In this document: one piece after another, positions 17,313 through 27,392 of the stretch
How the letters are laid out: every line of letters begins with the position of its first letter
Position numbering within the stretch: position 1 is the first letter of the stretch
Origin: Methylobacterium sp. AMS5
GTDB lineage: Bacteria; Pseudomonadota; Alphaproteobacteria; Rhizobiales; Beijerinckiaceae
Direction of reading: 5' to 3'
Assembly: GCF_001542815.1 (NCBI RefSeq)
Contig: NZ_CP006992.1
Coordinates: 3,105,501-3,169,500 of the forward strand
Length of the DNA: 64,000 nucleotides
Translations under genes and position numbers: made by a program
Notes under the pieces: generated by a model
What the model was told of the DNA's origin: nothing
The model's database searches: none
Seen by the model: the letters and a program-made list of their open reading frames with translations, nothing else

Positions 17313-18242
17313 ATGACGGCGCTCACCCTCATCATCCCGATCTTCGGCCTCGTGCTGGTCGGCTGGCTCGCCTCGCTCACCAAGATCATCTCGGAGCGCG
17401 TCGGCGACGGACTGTCCGAATTTGTCTTCTCACTCGCGGTGCCGGCCCTCATCGTCTCGACTCTGACGCGGCCGGGCCTGTCGGGCGAGATCGCCTGGGG
17501 CTACTGGGCGAGCTATTTCGGCGGGGCCGCCATCGCCTGGGCCACCGGCTCGCTGATCGGGCGCCGCACCGAGGGCGTGGACCGGCGCGGGGCCGTGCTG
17601 CACGGCTTTGCCGCAAGCCAATCGAACACCGTCTTCATCGGCGTGCCGATGATTCTCCAGGCCTACGGCGAATCGGGCGCCTTCCCGCTCTTCATGCTGC
17701 TCGCCGTACACCTACCCTTGATGATGGGCGCGGCGACCTTCCTGATCGAATCGGAGGGCGGGCGCCCCCTGGGCCAGCGGCTGAGGGCGCTCGGCCTCGC
17801 GCTCGGCAAGAATCCGATCTTCCTGGCGCTCGCCGTCGGCATGGCGATGAAGGCGGCCGGCCTCTCCTTTTCGGGCATCCCCAAGGCGCTGGTCGATTCG
17901 CTGGCCGGCACCGCCTCGACCTGCGCACTGATCGCGCTGGGAGCCGGCCTCACCCGCTACAAGGTGCTGCACGACCTGCGCGGCGCGAGCATCGTCGCCG
18001 CCTTGAAGCTCGGCGTGCACCCGTTCGCGGTCTACGTGCTCGCCTTCCACGTCTTCACCATGCCGCCGGCCTATGCCGGCGTCGCCGTGTTGTTCGCGGC
18101 GATGCCGGTGGGCATCAACGCCTACCTGCTGGCCGTGCGCTACAAGAGCGAGCAGGGTTTGGTCGCCGCCGCCGTGCTGGTCTCGACGCTGGCCGCCACC
18201 GCGACCACGGTCGGCTGGCTGCTACTGCTCGGGCGCGGATAG
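17313..18242 (+). CDS. AEC family transporter (auxin efflux carrier type)
   Basis: The 309-residue integral membrane protein has about ten hydrophobic segments in two halves: LTLIIPIFGLVLVGWLASL first and LVSTLAATATTVGWLLLLG last. It includes the SLAVPALIVSTL helix and the SQSNTVFIGVPMIL motif of the AEC/BASS-related MdcF-like group. These carriers move small organic anions; the substrate is unknown here. It follows the rpmB terminator by about 25 bp and so needs its own promoter or read-through. Confidence 0.88.
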   Translation: MTALTLIIPIFGLVLVGWLASLTKIISERVGDGLSEFVFSLAVPALIVSTLTRPGLSGEIAWGYWASYFGGAAIAWATGSLIGRRTEGVDRRGAVLHGFAASQSNTVFIGVPMILQAYGESGAFPLFMLLAVHLPLMMGAATFLIESEGGRPLGQRLRALGLALGKNPIFLALAVGMAMKAAGLSFSGIPKALVDSLAGTASTCALIALGAGLTRYKVLHDLRGASIVAALKLGVHPFAVYVLAFHVFTMPPAYAGVAVLFAAMPVGINAYLLAVRYKSEQGLVAAAVLVSTLAATATTVGWLLLLGRG

Positions 18243-18395
18243 TTTTTCGGACTTCGTTCTCAAGCGGGATCTCGGGTCGTCGCATAGGATGGCTGCGTTG
18301 ACCCCGGCCCCCTCGCTCCATAGGTTGCCCGCTCTTGCGCCCCGGCCCGAACGGCCGGCGCGGCGCTTGTCCAGACCCCGAAAAGCTTGCTTGTG

Positions 18396-20099
18396 ATGTC
18401 CGCGCCCCTCCGCCTCGACCCCGACATTCTGGAGGCTGCCGCCTCTGCCGCCGCCTGGCCGTTCGAGGAGGCGCGCAAGCTCGTGGCGCGGCTGGAGAAG
18501 AAGCCCAAGAGCGAGGTTCTGTTCGAGACCGGCTATGGCCCCTCGGGCCTGCCGCATATCGGCACCTTCGGCGAGGTCGCCCGCACCTCCATGGTACGCC
18601 ACGCCTTCCGGGTGCTGACCAAGGACGCGGTGCCGACCCGGCTGATCGCCTTCTCCGACGACATGGACGGCCTGCGCAAGGTTCCGGACAACGTGCCGAA
18701 CCGCGAGCGGCTGGCCGAGGCCCTGAATCTCCCGCTGACCCAGGTCCCCGATCCGTTCGGCACGCATGACAGCTTCGGCGCCCACAACAACGCGGAACTC
18801 CGCCGCTTCCTCGACGCCTTCGGCTTCGACTACGAGTTCCGCTCGGCCACCGCGTGCTACAAGGCTGGCCTCTTCGACGACACGCTCCGCCTCGTCCTGG
18901 AGCGCTACGAGGCGGTGATGGCGATCATGCTGCCGTCGCTGCGGGCCGAGCGCTCGGCGAGCTACTCGCCGTTCCTGCCGATCCACCCCGTCACCGGCCA
19001 CGTGATGCAGGTGGCCATCGAAGAGGTACGCCCAAGCACCGGCACCATCGTCTGGCGCGATCCGGCAACGAACGAGGCCTACGAGACGCCGGTGACCGGC
19101 GGTCACGTCAAGCTGCAATGGAAGCCCGACTGGGCGATGCGCTGGGTGGCGCTGGGCGTCGATTACGAGATGGCCGGCAAGGACCTGATCGATTCGGTCA
19201 AGCTCTCGGGCCAGATCGCGCGCGCCCTCGGCGCCGAGCCGCCGGAGGGGTTCAACTACGAACTCTTCCTCGACGAGAAGGGCCAGAAGATCTCGAAGTC
19301 GAAGGGCAACGGCCTGACCATCGACGAGTGGCTGACCTACGCCACGCCTGAGTCGCTCGCGTTGTTCATGTACAACAAGCCGCGCGAGGCCAAGCGGCTG
19401 TTCTTCGACGTGATCCCGCGCCACGTCGACGAGTACGACAACTTTCTCGGCCGTTTCGCCGGCCAGGAGGCGAAGCACCGGCTCGGCAACCCGGTCTGGC
19501 ACCTGCACGCGGGCGCGCCGCCGGCCGTCGAGACCATCGACGAGGCCGGCACCACGCTCTCCTTCGGCATGCTCCTCAACCTCGTGGCGGTGGCCAATGC
19601 CGAGAACGAGGCGGTGCTGTGGGGCTTCATCCGCCGCTACGCGCCGAATGTCGGGCCGGAGACGCATCCGCGGCTCGCCGGCCTCGTGACGCGGGCGCTC
19701 GCCTATTACCGGGACTTCGTGCGCCCGCAGAAGCAGTACCGCGCGCCCACCGAAGACGAGGCCGCGGCCCTGCGCGACCTCGCGGACACGCTCAAGGAGC
19801 ACGAGGGCTCGACCGATCCGGAGGCGCTGCAGGCGATCGTCTACGAGGTCGGCCGGCGCCACTTCCCCGACCTGTCGGGCAAGGCCAAGAGCCCGGACGG
19901 GCGGCCCGGCGTCTCGAAGACGTGGTTCGCCTCGATCTACAACGTGCTGTTCGGCGAGGCGCAGGGGCCGCGCTTCGGCTCGTTCATCGCGCTCTACGGC
20001 GTGGCGGGCACCCGGGCGCTGATCGAGAAAGCGCTGAGCGGCGCGCTGGTGGCCGAGCACGCGGCCTTCCTCGATAGCCGCAAGGCTGCGGCGGCCTGA
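18396..20099 (+). CDS. lysK: Lysyl-tRNA synthetase, class I
   Basis: The 567-residue enzyme attaches lysine to tRNA-Lys. It is the class I type found in archaea and some alphaproteobacteria and spirochaetes. Class I signatures are visible: HIGH as PHIGTFGEV (about residues 50-58) and KMSKS as KISKSKGNG (about residues 290-298). The start ATG 18396 ([10 protein letters not shown]) follows a short TTG-CTT-GTG extension that is less likely. The class II-fold EpmA at 44388 is a separate paralogue for EF-P, not a tRNA enzyme. A 31-codon frame after the stop (from 20115) has no support as a gene. Confidence 0.96.
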   Translation: MSAPLRLDPDILEAAASAAAWPFEEARKLVARLEKKPKSEVLFETGYGPSGLPHIGTFGEVARTSMVRHAFRVLTKDAVPTRLIAFSDDMDGLRKVPDNVPNRERLAEALNLPLTQVPDPFGTHDSFGAHNNAELRRFLDAFGFDYEFRSATACYKAGLFDDTLRLVLERYEAVMAIMLPSLRAERSASYSPFLPIHPVTGHVMQVAIEEVRPSTGTIVWRDPATNEAYETPVTGGHVKLQWKPDWAMRWVALGVDYEMAGKDLIDSVKLSGQIARALGAEPPEGFNYELFLDEKGQKISKSKGNGLTIDEWLTYATPESLALFMYNKPREAKRLFFDVIPRHVDEYDNFLGRFAGQEAKHRLGNPVWHLHAGAPPAVETIDEAGTTLSFGMLLNLVAVANAENEAVLWGFIRRYAPNVGPETHPRLAGLVTRALAYYRDFVRPQKQYRAPTEDEAAALRDLADTLKEHEGSTDPEALQAIVYEVGRRHFPDLSGKAKSPDGRPGVSKTWFASIYNVLFGEAQGPRFGSFIALYGVAGTRALIEKALSGALVAEHAAFLDSRKAAAA

Positions 20100-20245
20100 G
20101 CCGGGGCGGGGCCGATGCGGAGGATGGGGGCGTTGGCAGGCATCCTCGGCGTTCTCGCTGCCCTGATCGCGCCGAACCGGCCGGTGGTGCGGACCTTGTC
20201 AGGGGGCTGAACCACGCCGGCCGGTTCGTCGCTGGCCACTTCACA

Positions 20246-20740
20246 TCACGAGAAATCGGCTGGCCGGCGACCGAACTTCGCGCGAGGCGGCTCAAAATCG
20301 ATCTCCGCGGCGCCCGGCATCGCCAGCGCATCGGCAACCTTCCGCCGCCCGTCGAGCCGCCGTGTGCTCCGATCAAGCGCCGCCCCAAGCCCGATGCCGG
20401 CGCCATAGGCCGCGACGTTCCATGGTGAGAAAAGGCGGCCGAGCAGCAACTGCCCCGCCAGCGTCAAGCGAAACGCGTCGAGCCCCGGCGTGTGGACGAG
20501 GCGGAACAGCTCGACCAGCACGGCGACGATCAGGGCGACCGCCGCCAGCCGCAGGACCGGGGCGGAGGGCCGGCCGAGGGCGACGAGCCCGTAGACCATC
20601 GCGCCCCACAGGACCGAGCCCCCGTACTTCACGATCTCCCGAGGCAGGCCGAGCGGCAGATAGCGCACGCCGACGCCCGCCGCGATCACGAGCAGGACGG
20701 CGGCGAAGAGGAGAGGGCGGCGGGATCGGAGGCTCGGCAT
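20246..20740 (-). CDS. DUF2809 membrane protein
   Basis: The 164-residue protein starts at ATG 20740 (MPSLRSRRPLLF). It has about four hydrophobic segments: LLFAAVLLVIAAGVGVRYLP, VLWGAMVYGLVALG, LRLAAVALIVAVLVELFRL and AAYGAGIGLGAAL. The segment VELFRLVHTPGLDAFRLTLAGQLLLG is the hallmark of DUF2809, a small family of unknown function. A polar tail follows. It is divergent from prfB with 76 bp between starts. The upstream extension of the frame overlaps prfB and was rejected. Confidence 0.78.
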   Translation of the reverse strand: MPSLRSRRPLLFAAVLLVIAAGVGVRYLPLGLPREIVKYGGSVLWGAMVYGLVALGRPSAPVLRLAAVALIVAVLVELFRLVHTPGLDAFRLTLAGQLLLGRLFSPWNVAAYGAGIGLGAALDRSTRRLDGRRKVADALAMPGAAEIDFEPPRAKFGRRPADFS

Positions 20741-20816
20741 CGCGGTCCGGCGGTTTACAGCGCGGAACGCGCCCGGTATCACCCCGGGCCACACCGATAG
20801 TCGAGTTTCACACCAG

Positions 20817-21945
20817 ATGCGCGCCGAGATCGAACAGGCCTCGGATGCCGCCAAGCAGTCTATAGGGCTGCTGAGGAGGCATCTTTGACTGGGACACCGT
20901 CGATAAACGTCTCGCGGAGCTGAATGCAGCTTCCGAGAATCCCGACCTCTGGAACGATCCGGAGGCCGCACAGAAGGTCATGCGCGAGCGCCAGGAGCTC
21001 GACGAGGCCGTCACCGCGATCAAGAAGCTCGAACGCGATCTCGAGGACGGCGCGACGCTGATCGAACTCGGCGAGATGGAGGGCGACCAAGCCTCCATCA
21101 GCGAGGGCGAGGCCACGATCAAGGCGGTCGAGAAGGAAGCCGCGAGCCGGCAGGTCGAGACCCTGCTCTCGGGCGAGGCCGACGGCTTCGACACCTATCT
21201 CGAAGTGCATGCGGGCGCGGGCGGCACCGAGAGCCAGGATTGGGCCAACATGCTCCAGCGCATGTATGCCCGCTGGGCCGAGCGCCGGAAGTTCAAGGTC
21301 GAGATCGTCGAGATGACCGACGGCGAAGAGGCCGGGATCAAGGGCGCCACGCTCCTGATCAAGGGCCACAACGCCTATGGCTGGCTCAAGACCGAGTCGG
21401 GCGTGCACCGGCTCGTGCGGATCTCGCCCTACGATTCCAACGCGCGGCGGCATACCAGCTTCGCGAGCGTCTGGGTCTATCCGGTCGTCGATGACCGGAT
21501 CGAGATCGAGATCAAGGAATCGGACTGCCGCATCGACACCTACCGGTCGTCGGGCGCGGGCGGCCAGCACGTCAACACGACCGATTCGGCGGTGCGCATC
21601 ACGCACAACCCGACCGGCATCGTCGTGGCCTGTCAGCAGGAGCGCTCGCAGCACAAGAACCGGGCCACCGCCTGGAACATGCTGCGCGCCCGGCTCTACG
21701 AGGCCGAGCTGAAGAAGCGCGAGGAGAAGGCCAACGCCGAGGCGGCCTCGAAGACGGAGATCGGCTGGGGCCACCAGATCCGATCCTACGTGCTTCAGCC
21801 GTACCAGCTCGTGAAGGATCTGCGCACGGGCACGCAATCGACCGATCCGGACGAGGTGCTCGACGGCGACCTCGACCCGTTCATGGAAGCCTCGCTGGCC
21901 CAACGCGTGTTCGGCGGCAGCGAAGACGTCGCGGATATCGACTGA
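20817..21945 (+). CDS. prfB: Peptide chain release factor 2, expressed by programmed +1 frameshift
   Basis: This is RF2 (375 residues), which releases peptides at UGA and UAA. The gene is in two frames: codons 1-23 run from ATG 20817 to CTT at 20883-20885, followed by an in-frame TGA (20886-20888). Shifting +1 past base 20886 resumes at GAC 20887 and continues to the stop at 21945. The catalytic [19 protein letters not shown] motif (GGQ) is intact. The stop-codon recognition tripeptide is SPY ([14 protein letters not shown]) instead of the E. coli SPF. Translation is autoregulated: low RF2 favours the frameshift. It converges on the M23 peptidase gene. Confidence 0.95.
20874..20889 (+). promoter_or_regulatory. 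prfB: prfB recoding site (+1 frameshift)
   Basis: AGGAGG (20874-20879), a 3-nt spacer CAT, the slippery CTT, then TGA followed by C reproduces the classical bacterial RF2 frameshift signal. The internal Shine-Dalgarno-like sequence is at the strict 3-nt distance from CTT. UGA-C is a weak stop context that favours slippage of peptidyl-tRNA-Leu onto UUU. Confidence 0.95.
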
Positions 21946-21956
21946 CTCCCCTGTCT

Positions 21957-21974
21957 CCTCCCCTCGCGGGGAGG
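21957..21974. terminator. Hairpin between convergent prfB and M23 peptidase genes
   Basis: CCTCCCC/GGGGAGG (21957-21963 with 21968-21974) has a 4-nt TCGC loop and sits between two convergent stops. It could serve both strands, but no T-run follows on either side. Confidence 0.55.
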
Positions 21975-21986
21975 GGACATCCGGCG

Positions 21987-23162
21987 TCAATCCGCGAAGA
22001 CGAATTGCGCCCCGGCCTTCAGGAACCGCTGCGGATCGACCGGCTCGCCGTCGATGCGGGTCTCGTAATGCAAGTGGCTGCCGGTGGAGCGGCCGGTCGA
22101 GCCCGCGAATCCCACGACACTCCCCGCCTCGACCCGCTGGCCGACCGAGACCGCGGTGCCGGACAGGTGCGCGTAGCGCGTGACGAGGCCGCGGCCGTGA
22201 TCGACCTCGACCATGTTGCCGTAGCCGCCGGCATATTCGGCCGCCGTGATCCGCCCGGCGGCGGTGGCCCGGACGGGGGCGCCGGTCTCGGCGCGCATGT
22301 CCACCCCCGTATGGAGCGCGTAGCCGCGGGTGAAAGGGTCGAGCCGGGCCCCGAAGCTGCTGGTGAGGGCGATCTCACCCGGAAGCGGCTGGCGGAAGGG
22401 GAGGGCGGCGGTCACCCGGCGCAGATGCGTCTCCTCCTCGATCTGGCGCCGGGCCTCGGCTAGCGCCTGCTCGAAGGCATCGGGCCCAAGGGGAACGAGA
22501 GGGCCGCCGACGCCGCCCGGAGGCGGATCGAACCGGGCCGGTGACAGACCCGTGCGGGCGATCAGGTCGCGGAAGCGTTCGGCGCTGCGCCCGGCCTGAA
22601 GGGCGATGCCGGCCGCAGCGCGCGACTGCGCCTCGGCGACACGATGGAGCGCATCCTCCAGGCGCGACAGGCGCGCGGACGAGACGCGGCCGGCGGCCTC
22701 GGCCCGGTCCTCGCCGCCCATGCGCAGTTCCGGTGTCGGGAACGGCTTCTGGACACGCGCCGCGGGCTCCGCGACCGGGATCGGCGCGGGCGGCGGCAAA
22801 TCGATGGGTGCTGCGGCTCCACCCAGACCGGAGAGCAGCCCATGGCGCTTCTCGATCAGGGCCTGCCGCTCGGTCAGGGCGGAAAGCCGGCTCTCGACGC
22901 TGCCGCGCTCCGCGTTGCGCTCGGCCGCCGCGCGGTCGAGGGCGCGTTGAAGGGTGCCGATCCGCTCCTCGTAGGTGAACTGCATCGCGCTCTGGCGCGA
23001 GACGAAGCGGGCCAGCATCTCGTCGTGGAAGACGAGGTAATAGCTCGCGGCAGCCGCCCAGAGCGTCGAGACGGCGAGCCCGAGGCCGAGCGCCAGGACG
23101 AGACGGCGCTGGGAGAGAGGGGAAAGGCCGGCGCTGCGGCGGGCCTGAGCAGTCGATGGCAT
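21987..23162 (-). CDS. M23 family metallopeptidase (membrane-anchored, LytM/EnvC-like)
   Basis: The 391-residue protein has one N-terminal membrane anchor (LVLALGLGLAVSTLWAAAASY) and a long coiled-coil/Pro-rich region. The C-terminal LytM domain carries zinc-site motifs HTGVDM and SHLHYE, with GYGNMVEVDHGRGLVTRYAH between. All catalytic ligands appear present, so it may be an active DD-endopeptidase that cuts peptidoglycan cross-links, or a regulator of amidases. It faces the periplasm. Two short TTAA-containing blocks lie just upstream (about 23200-23216). Confidence 0.92.
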   Translation of the reverse strand: MPSTAQARRSAGLSPLSQRRLVLALGLGLAVSTLWAAAASYYLVFHDEMLARFVSRQSAMQFTYEERIGTLQRALDRAAAERNAERGSVESRLSALTERQALIEKRHGLLSGLGGAAAPIDLPPPAPIPVAEPAARVQKPFPTPELRMGGEDRAEAAGRVSSARLSRLEDALHRVAEAQSRAAAGIALQAGRSAERFRDLIARTGLSPARFDPPPGGVGGPLVPLGPDAFEQALAEARRQIEEETHLRRVTAALPFRQPLPGEIALTSSFGARLDPFTRGYALHTGVDMRAETGAPVRATAAGRITAAEYAGGYGNMVEVDHGRGLVTRYAHLSGTAVSVGQRVEAGSVVGFAGSTGRSTGSHLHYETRIDGEPVDPQRFLKAGAQFVFAD

Positions 23163-23336
23163 GGCACGTCGGACGTTCGGAGACGGGCCCGATCACAGAC
23201 GATTAAGGTTAAGGAAGCCTCGCGTTTGTTAGCGATCGGCTGCCCGCATCGAGACACGAGGCGCCGGTTCAGGAGATTGCGTCGTCCCGAAAGCCGAAGA
23301 CCGTCTTTCGGGACGATGCCAGCGTGCGATCCGTCG

Positions 23337-23804
23337 TCAGGCCAGGGCTTTGGCGGCTTCCAGAACCTCCTCGACATGGCCCGGCACCTTCACCTTGTGC
23401 CAGATCCGCGCGATCCGTCCCTCGCGGTCGATGAGCACGGTCGTGCGCTCCACGCCCATGTATTTGCGGCCGTACATGCTCTTCTCGACCCAGACACCGT
23501 AAGTCTCCAGCATCGATTTCGCTTCGTCGGAGGCGAGCGGGAAGGTCAGGCCATACTTCGCCCTGAACTTATCGTGGCTCTTGACGGAATCCGGCGAGAC
23601 ACCGACCACCTTGGCACCGGCTGCCGCAAAAGCCTCGCTCTGGGCGTTGAAGTTCTGCGCCTCAAGGGTGCAACCGCTCGTATCGTCCTTGGGGTAGAAA
23701 TAAAGCACGATCTTGTGACCGCGCAGGCTCTCGAGAGAGATGGTCTCGCCGCCCGCTCCGGGTAACGAGAACAGGGGCGCGGCATTGCCGGTCTCTAGCG
23801 GCAT
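23337..23804 (-). CDS. bcp: Thiol peroxidase Bcp (AhpC/TSA family, peroxiredoxin)
   Basis: The 155-residue protein reduces hydrogen peroxide and organic peroxides using thioredoxin. The peroxidatic cysteine is C45 in DDTSGCTLEAQNF. The usual second Cys five residues later is absent, which makes this a one-Cys-type or atypical Bcp. IVLYFYPKD and GVERTTVLIDREG are typical. The start ATG 23804 follows an AAGGAAGG ribosome-binding site; the longer frame upstream is non-coding. It is divergent from the AsmA-like gene. Confidence 0.93.
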   Translation of the reverse strand: MPLETGNAAPLFSLPGAGGETISLESLRGHKIVLYFYPKDDTSGCTLEAQNFNAQSEAFAAAGAKVVGVSPDSVKSHDKFRAKYGLTFPLASDEAKSMLETYGVWVEKSMYGRKYMGVERTTVLIDREGRIARIWHKVKVPGHVEEVLEAAKALA

Positions 23805-23954
23805 TTCGCCTTCCTTTCGGCCGATTGATGGTGTGCCTGATCCCATGCACGCAGACTTACCGGGACGCCATGCCGGAGTGGCTTGAATCCTGAGGAAAGC
23901 CGCCGCGGCAAACGGACCTTCGCCCGAACCTACGGGTGTAGCAGCGAACGAGTG

Positions 23955-26900
23955 ATGGATCAGGAAACGGCCAGGACCCTGCTCCAGGAGGCGGTCGAGG
24001 CGCCTGCGCCGCGCAAAGCGCGCCGTCGGCGGCGGCCGGTGCTGTGGTGCGCGCTGCTTCTCGTCTTCCTGGTCGGCCTCGGCGGCGGGCTCGTTGCCCT
24101 GCGGCTGTCGCAGGGTCCGCTGCGCATCGACGGACTGACGCATCAGGTCGCCGAGGCGGTCGCGAGCCGGTTCGGTCCGGGCTGGCGCGTGGCGTTGCGC
24201 GACAGCGCGCTCGAGCTCGACAGCGAATCCTCGTTGGCACTCCGAGTCGGCGGGCTCGACATCTTCAACCCGGAGGGCGCGCTCGTGGTGCGCGCCCCGC
24301 TTGCGGTGGTCAGCCTCGATACGTGGAGTCTGCTGCGCCTCTCGGTCCAGCCGCGCTCCATCGAATTCCGCGACATCGAGATGACCGCCCTCGTCCATGA
24401 TGACGGGTCCATCGCCTTCGCCGCCTCGTCACCGTCGCAAGGCGAGGCGGCCAAGCCCCATACCCTGCCGAGCGTGGACGCCGCCCGCGGCACCGTCTCG
24501 CCGGTCTCGGCGGCGGTCGCCTCGATCTTCGGCGTCGTGCTCGATCCGGCCGGCGTTATCGGCGCCCTTGACCGGGCGCGGATCACCAACGGGCGCCTGA
24601 CCCTCGTCGACGACGCCCGGCACCAGGCCACCTTCGAGCGGGTGAACGGCCTGTTCCGCCGCGGCACCAGCGACGATTCGCGGGTGTTCGAGCTGCGCAT
24701 CGACGGACCCCACGGCGAGTGGCGCTTCGGCGGGCGCGTCCACGAGGCGGGGGAGGGGCGGCGCGCGGGCGTCATCACCCTGGACGACCTGCCCATCACC
24801 GATCTGCTGCTGCTGTCCGGCCACTCGAAGATGCCGGTGGAGACCGACCTCAAGCTCTCGGCCAGGGCCGACGTGGCGCTGTCGGGTGGCCGCATCGAGA
24901 CGATGAAGGCCGAGGTGAAGACCGGCGGCGGTACCCTCCTCATCGACGAGAAGGACTTCAACCCCGTCGTCGTCGACGAGCTGCGCACCGAGGCGAGCTG
25001 GGACGAAACGCAGCGCGCGCTCGCCATCTCCGCCATCGACTACAAGGGCGGCGGCAACGACGCGCACCTGACCGGCGCCTTCGCCATCGGCCCGCCCGGT
25101 GCCGAGGATGCGTGGACCCTGGACTTCGCCGGCAAGGACGCGCTTCTGCGCGGCGCCGCCCGCAGCGACCCGTCCTTCCGCATCGGCGAGATCAGCGGGC
25201 GGATCACCGGACGGGCCGGAGGTGTGAACATCGAGTCGATCGCGCTTACGGGCGAGGGCCTGAACGGACGCCTGAGCGGGACGGTCGGCACGCGAGCCGA
25301 CGACGAGGGCATCACGCTGCACATCGTCGCCAACGACACCGATGGCCGCAAGGCCATGCGGCTCTGGCCCGAGAACATCGCGCCCGGCGTGCGCAACTAC
25401 CTCGTGGACGAACTGCGCGGCGGACGGCTCGATCAGGCGGACATCCAGATCGACATGAGCGGACCGGAACTCGCTGCCGCGACCCGTGGCGACCCGATGC
25501 CGGATGCCGCGCTCAACGTGATCTTCGCGGTCTCGGATGCCGGCCTGACCATCTCTCCGGACGCGCCACCCCTGAGCCACGGCCGGGTCACCGGTACGAT
25601 CACCGGCCGCAGCACGACGATCCAGAACGCCACCGCCGAGATCCGCCTCTCCGACACGCGGGCCCTGACGATCTCGAACGCCTCCTTCCTGATCCGCGAT
25701 CCGCAGCCGGACAAGATCATCGCCCAGCTCGGCCTGCGGCTGTCCGGCTCCGTCGATTCGCTGGCCGCGCTCCTCGAAACCCCGATGTTCAAGGGATTTA
25801 CGGGCGTCGACATCGACCCGGCCACGCTGAAGGGCAAGGCGGACCTGCGCCTCGACGTGCCGATCAACCTCAAGCACGTGCCCGATCTCGCCGAGATGCC
25901 GGTGACGCTCACCGGCTCGGTCACCGAATTCAGCATGGACAAGGCGGTCGGCAAGGATCGCTTCGAGGCGGGCCGCTTCACGCTCTCCTTCGACCGCAGC
26001 GGCTTCACCCTCAAGGGCGATGGGCGGCTGCTCGGCACCGCCGTCGCCATCGACCTGAAGCAGCCCAAGCCCGGCACACCCGGCGAGGCGGTGGTGAGCC
26101 TGAACCTCGACGACGCCTTCCGCGCCAAGCGCGGCCTGCCGACCGCGCCGCAGCTCGGCGGCATCATCCCGGCCCGCGTCGTGGTGCCGGTCGGGCGTCC
26201 CGCCTCCGCCGGCAAGCCACCGGCCCGGGTCGAGGCGGACCTGACCCGCGCCTCGATCAACGGTCTGATGCCCGGCTGGAGCAAACCCGCGGGCAAGGCC
26301 GGGCGCCTCGGCTTCACCCTGGTGGAGGCGGCCGGCGGCGGGATGGAGCTGCGCGACATCACCCTCGACGCCGCCCCCGCCCTCGCCCGAGGCAGCGCCA
26401 CGATCTCGGCCGAGGGCACTCTCGAACGGGCGGACCTGACGGCGCTCAAGCTCTCGCCGGGCGACGATATGCGCGTCAGCCTCGACCGGGCCGGCTCGAC
26501 CTACAAGGTCGCGGTGAAGGGCGCCGTCCTCGATGCACGGCCCTTCCTCAAGGGCCTGACGGATGACGGCAAAGGCAGCAAGGATCCCGGCAAGGACATC
26601 GAGGCGGATGTCGCCGCCAACATCGTCTCCGGCTTCAACGGCGAGTCGCTTACCAACGCCACGCTGAAGGCAAGCTTCAAGGGCGGCGATCTGCGCGCCG
26701 CCCAGTTCAAGGGCCGTTTCGGCGGTTCCCCGCTCAGCGCCGTGGTCCGGAGCGAGCGCGGCGCACCGCTGCTGACCCTCGACTCCGCCGATTCCGGCGC
26801 GACGCTCCGCTTCCTCGACATCTACAAGCGGATGTATGGCGGGCGGCTCGCGCTCAACGTCTATCTCAATGACGGTCCGCAGGCCGGCGTGGTCCAGATC

Positions 26901-27392
26901 AAGGACTTTGCCCTGCGCAACGAGCCCGCCCTGTCGAGCATCGTCGCCCAGGCCCCGCTGCCCTCGGACGGACGGCGCGCGGCCCCGAACGCCAACGATG
27001 TCGGCTTCGACAAGATGCGCGCGAACTTCACCCGCAGCGGCCCGCGGGTGAGCTTCTCCGACGCAGCGATCTCGAACGCGGCGATGGGCTTCACCGCAAC
27101 CGGCTGGCTCGACACGGCCAAGGAGCGCACGCAGATCGACGGCACCTTCGTGCCGCTCTACGGGCTCAACAACGTGGTGGCGCAGGTGCCGTTGTTCGGG
27201 CCATTGCTGGCCGGCGGCAGCAACGAGGGCCTGTTCGCGGTGAACTTCAACGTCTCGGGGCCCATCGCCAAGCCGACGGTCAACGTGAACCCGCTCTCGG
27301 CGGTGGCCCCCGGCTTCCTGCGCAAGCTGTTCGGCGCCGGCAGCGGCGATACCTTCGCCAATGGGGCCGGGCAGGGCGGACCGGAGCAGTAG
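23955..27392 (+). CDS. Large AsmA/YhdP-like envelope protein (DUF3971)
   Basis: The 1145-residue protein has a basic N-terminus, a single membrane anchor (LWCALLLVFLVGLGGGLVAL, about residues 30-50) and then a very long beta-rich periplasmic body. The end (FNVSGPIAKPTVNVNPL followed by GFLRKLFG) is the AsmA-C signature. The size and layout fit the YhdP/DUF3971 branch of bridge-like proteins proposed to carry phospholipids across the periplasm to the outer membrane. The start is ATG 23955 (MDQETARTLL); an earlier frame start at 23883 overlaps likely promoter sequence. It appears to be a single-gene unit. Confidence 0.82.
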   Translation: MDQETARTLLQEAVEAPAPRKARRRRRPVLWCALLLVFLVGLGGGLVALRLSQGPLRIDGLTHQVAEAVASRFGPGWRVALRDSALELDSESSLALRVGGLDIFNPEGALVVRAPLAVVSLDTWSLLRLSVQPRSIEFRDIEMTALVHDDGSIAFAASSPSQGEAAKPHTLPSVDAARGTVSPVSAAVASIFGVVLDPAGVIGALDRARITNGRLTLVDDARHQATFERVNGLFRRGTSDDSRVFELRIDGPHGEWRFGGRVHEAGEGRRAGVITLDDLPITDLLLLSGHSKMPVETDLKLSARADVALSGGRIETMKAEVKTGGGTLLIDEKDFNPVVVDELRTEASWDETQRALAISAIDYKGGGNDAHLTGAFAIGPPGAEDAWTLDFAGKDALLRGAARSDPSFRIGEISGRITGRAGGVNIESIALTGEGLNGRLSGTVGTRADDEGITLHIVANDTDGRKAMRLWPENIAPGVRNYLVDELRGGRLDQADIQIDMSGPELAAATRGDPMPDAALNVIFAVSDAGLTISPDAPPLSHGRVTGTITGRSTTIQNATAEIRLSDTRALTISNASFLIRDPQPDKIIAQLGLRLSGSVDSLAALLETPMFKGFTGVDIDPATLKGKADLRLDVPINLKHVPDLAEMPVTLTGSVTEFSMDKAVGKDRFEAGRFTLSFDRSGFTLKGDGRLLGTAVAIDLKQPKPGTPGEAVVSLNLDDAFRAKRGLPTAPQLGGIIPARVVVPVGRPASAGKPPARVEADLTRASINGLMPGWSKPAGKAGRLGFTLVEAAGGGMELRDITLDAAPALARGSATISAEGTLERADLTALKLSPGDDMRVSLDRAGSTYKVAVKGAVLDARPFLKGLTDDGKGSKDPGKDIEADVAANIVSGFNGESLTNATLKASFKGGDLRAAQFKGRFGGSPLSAVVRSERGAPLLTLDSADSGATLRFLDIYKRMYGGRLALNVYLNDGPQAGVVQIKDFALRNEPALSSIVAQAPLPSDGRRAAPNANDVGFDKMRANFTRSGPRVSFSDAAISNAAMGFTATGWLDTAKERTQIDGTFVPLYGLNNVVAQVPLFGPLLAGGSNEGLFAVNFNVSGPIAKPTVNVNPLSAVAPGFLRKLFGAGSGDTFANGAGQGGPEQ

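Noticed and set aside
18222..20060. 612-residue minus-strand frame opposite lysK
   Set aside because: It overlaps the class I LysRS gene completely and has shadow composition without any domain.
20115..20210. 31-codon frame after lysK
   Set aside because: A hydrophobic short frame with no clear ribosome-binding site or homology; more likely chance.
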